Positions 63,198 through 64,000 of a DNA stretch of 64,000 nucleotides are shown here, one piece after another. Source of the DNA: UBA7803 sp040219935 (GTDB lineage Bacteria > Pseudomonadota > Gammaproteobacteria > Pseudomonadales > Azotimanducaceae); assembly GCA_040219935.1 (NCBI GenBank), contig JAVJUA010000048.1, positions 1 to 64,000 on the forward strand. Direction: 5' to 3'. The stretch's first letter is position 1, and the number at the start of each line of letters is the position of its first letter. The position numbers were made by a program, and so were the translations under genes. The notes beneath the pieces are model-generated. The model was given only the letters and a program-made list of their open reading frames with translations, was not told where the DNA came from and ran no database searches.

Positions 63198-63788
63198 TCA
63201 ATCGAGCGCAGGCTCCGCGGCCAGCCGCTGCAGGGTCGCCACGATCAAGGCCCGCTCCGCGTCCTTGACGCGATTCTCCAGGTCTTCGACCCGGTCGCCG
63301 GATCGAACCGGAACGCGAGCCTGGGCGATGACCGGGCCGGCGTCGTACTCGTCCGTCACCAGATGCACCGACGCACCGCTCTCGCGCTCGCCCGCGGCGA
63401 GCACGGCTTCGTGCACGCGGCGCCCGTAGTAACCCCGGCCGCCATACTTGGGCAGCAGCGCTGGATGGGTGTTGACGATGCGATCGCGATAGGCTGCGAG
63501 CACCCGTGGGCCGAGCTTCTTCATGTATCCGGCCAGCAGCACCCAGTCGGCGCCCGACTCGGCAAGCGCCGCCGCCATGGCCTCATCCAGGGCCCGGTCG
63601 TCGGCATGGGTGGCGCTGCTCAGATGCAGCGTCGGAATGCCGCAGCGATGGGCACGGGCCAGCGCCTCGGCACCGCTGTTGTTGGAGATCACCAGCACCA
63701 CCTCGGCCTGCAGGTCGCCCTGCTGGCAGGCGTCGATCACGGCCTGCAGAATCGATCCCCCGTGGGAGGCCAGCGCGGCAATCCGCAT
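63198..63788 (-). CDS. Phosphoribosylglycinamide formyltransferase-like (PurN family)
   Basis: A 196-residue formyltransferase-fold protein. The N-terminus IAALASHGGSILQAVIDA corresponds to the phosphate-binding loop. The catalytic Asn and His are in VNTHPALLPKYGG (about 102-114), with the Asp in TDEYDAGPVIAQ. It would use 10-formyltetrahydrofolate to formylate glycinamide ribonucleotide in purine synthesis. The loop reads SHGGS where canonical enzymes have SGNGS, so a related substrate is possible. Its ATG overlaps the upstream gene's stop by one base. Confidence 0.85.
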   Translation of the reverse strand: MRIAALASHGGSILQAVIDACQQGDLQAEVVLVISNNSGAEALARAHRCGIPTLHLSSATHADDRALDEAMAAALAESGADWVLLAGYMKKLGPRVLAAYRDRIVNTHPALLPKYGGRGYYGRRVHEAVLAAGERESGASVHLVTDEYDAGPVIAQARVPVRSGDRVEDLENRVKDAERALIVATLQRLAAEPALD

Positions 63789-64000
63789 CACTCCGCGACC
63801 CGGAAGATGGCCGTGTGAACGATCTCGGTGGTGACCGTGGTCTCGCGCCGATAGGTCAGATACAGCTTCAGGAACTGATGCCCCTTGCGCTCCCACTTCT
63901 CTTCCACGGCGGCACGGATCTCCACGGTGTCGCCCACCCGCAGCGGCGAGCGGTGACGGATCTCGGAGCCGACGTGAATCCAGGCCGGCATCACGTACTC
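63788..64000 (-). CDS. Partial hot-dog fold / MaoC-like protein
   Basis: The gene runs off the right edge of the window, so only about the last 71 residues are seen. The segment RSPLRVGDTVEIRAAVEEKW followed by LTYRRETTVTTEIVHTAIFRVAE matches the C-terminal strands of MaoC-like or thioesterase hot-dog proteins. An internal ATG exists, but the frame is open to the edge and codes a plausible continuation. It is coupled to the PurN-like gene by a one-base overlap. Confidence 0.6.
   Translation of the reverse strand, partial: EYVMPAWIHVGSEIRHRSPLRVGDTVEIRAAVEEKWERKGHQFLKLYLTYRRETTVTTEIVHTAIFRVAE

Overview
The window is high-GC (about 70% G+C in most sampled lines), densely coded DNA with many 1-11 base gene overlaps. 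It carries no rRNA, tRNA, CRISPR array or recognisable transposase. The gene set suggests an unclassified gammaproteobacterium with a metabolism rich in lipid and acyl-CoA degradation. Supporting genes are an HdfR-like LysR regulator, a glutathione-dependent formaldehyde dehydrogenase, an Lpp/OprI-like murein lipoprotein beside an L,D-transpeptidase, a PlpD-type patatin, ChaC, three crotonases, an acyl-CoA dehydrogenase, an acyl-CoA ligase, a MaoC hydratase, two LLM oxidoreductases, a PaaX-like regulator and three amidase-signature enzymes. The taxonomic placement is inference.

Layout. 1-530: repeat-rich non-coding DNA (two long inverted repeats and three 36-bp tandem repeats). 531-16463: acyl-CoA genes around an overlapping operon of an FAD amine/amino-acid oxidase, a GCS2-type ligase, an M14 deacylase and ChrA, plus ChaC, an M20 hydrolase and a patatin transporter. 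16532-24407: SulP transporter divergent from class III ADH and an amidohydrolase, then a DUF4399 protein, an MBL hydrolase, a PaaX-like regulator, a desaturase and a sulfotransferase. 24358-33212: ECF42-type sigma factor with its DGPF partner, Nudix, PIG-L, two amidases, a methyltransferase, a D-2-hydroxyacid dehydrogenase and a MaoC hydratase. 33347-37478: cell-envelope genes, a beta-lactamase-fold gene remnant, PPK2, an ADH and an unknown repeat-bearing protein.

37482-43107 is a minus-strand operon for the lower mevalonate pathway: diphosphomevalonate decarboxylase, phosphomevalonate kinase, and one polypeptide joining a class II HMG-CoA reductase to a mevalonate kinase. Together these take HMG-CoA to isopentenyl diphosphate. 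HMG-CoA synthase, thiolase and IPP isomerase are not in the window.

50266-57989 stands out. Base composition falls to about 50% G+C, and five genes of signalling or export type sit in two divergent operons. Leftward are an MMPL/RND exporter, a SAM methyltransferase and a membrane histidine kinase whose sensor resembles CqsS/LqsS. Rightward are a membrane class III nucleotide cyclase and a PilZ protein fused to a FeeM-like N-acyl synthase domain. The parts fit a c-di-GMP-gated acyl-signal synthesis, modification, export and sensing module. This is the best candidate for an undescribed system, but its function is inferred from domains and arrangement only. 58024-64000 returns to high-GC housekeeping and metabolic genes: RidA, a HisN-like phosphatase, an LLM enzyme, a hydrolase-OsmC fusion, a DUF547 protein, a PurN-like enzyme and a partial hot-dog protein cut by the window edge.
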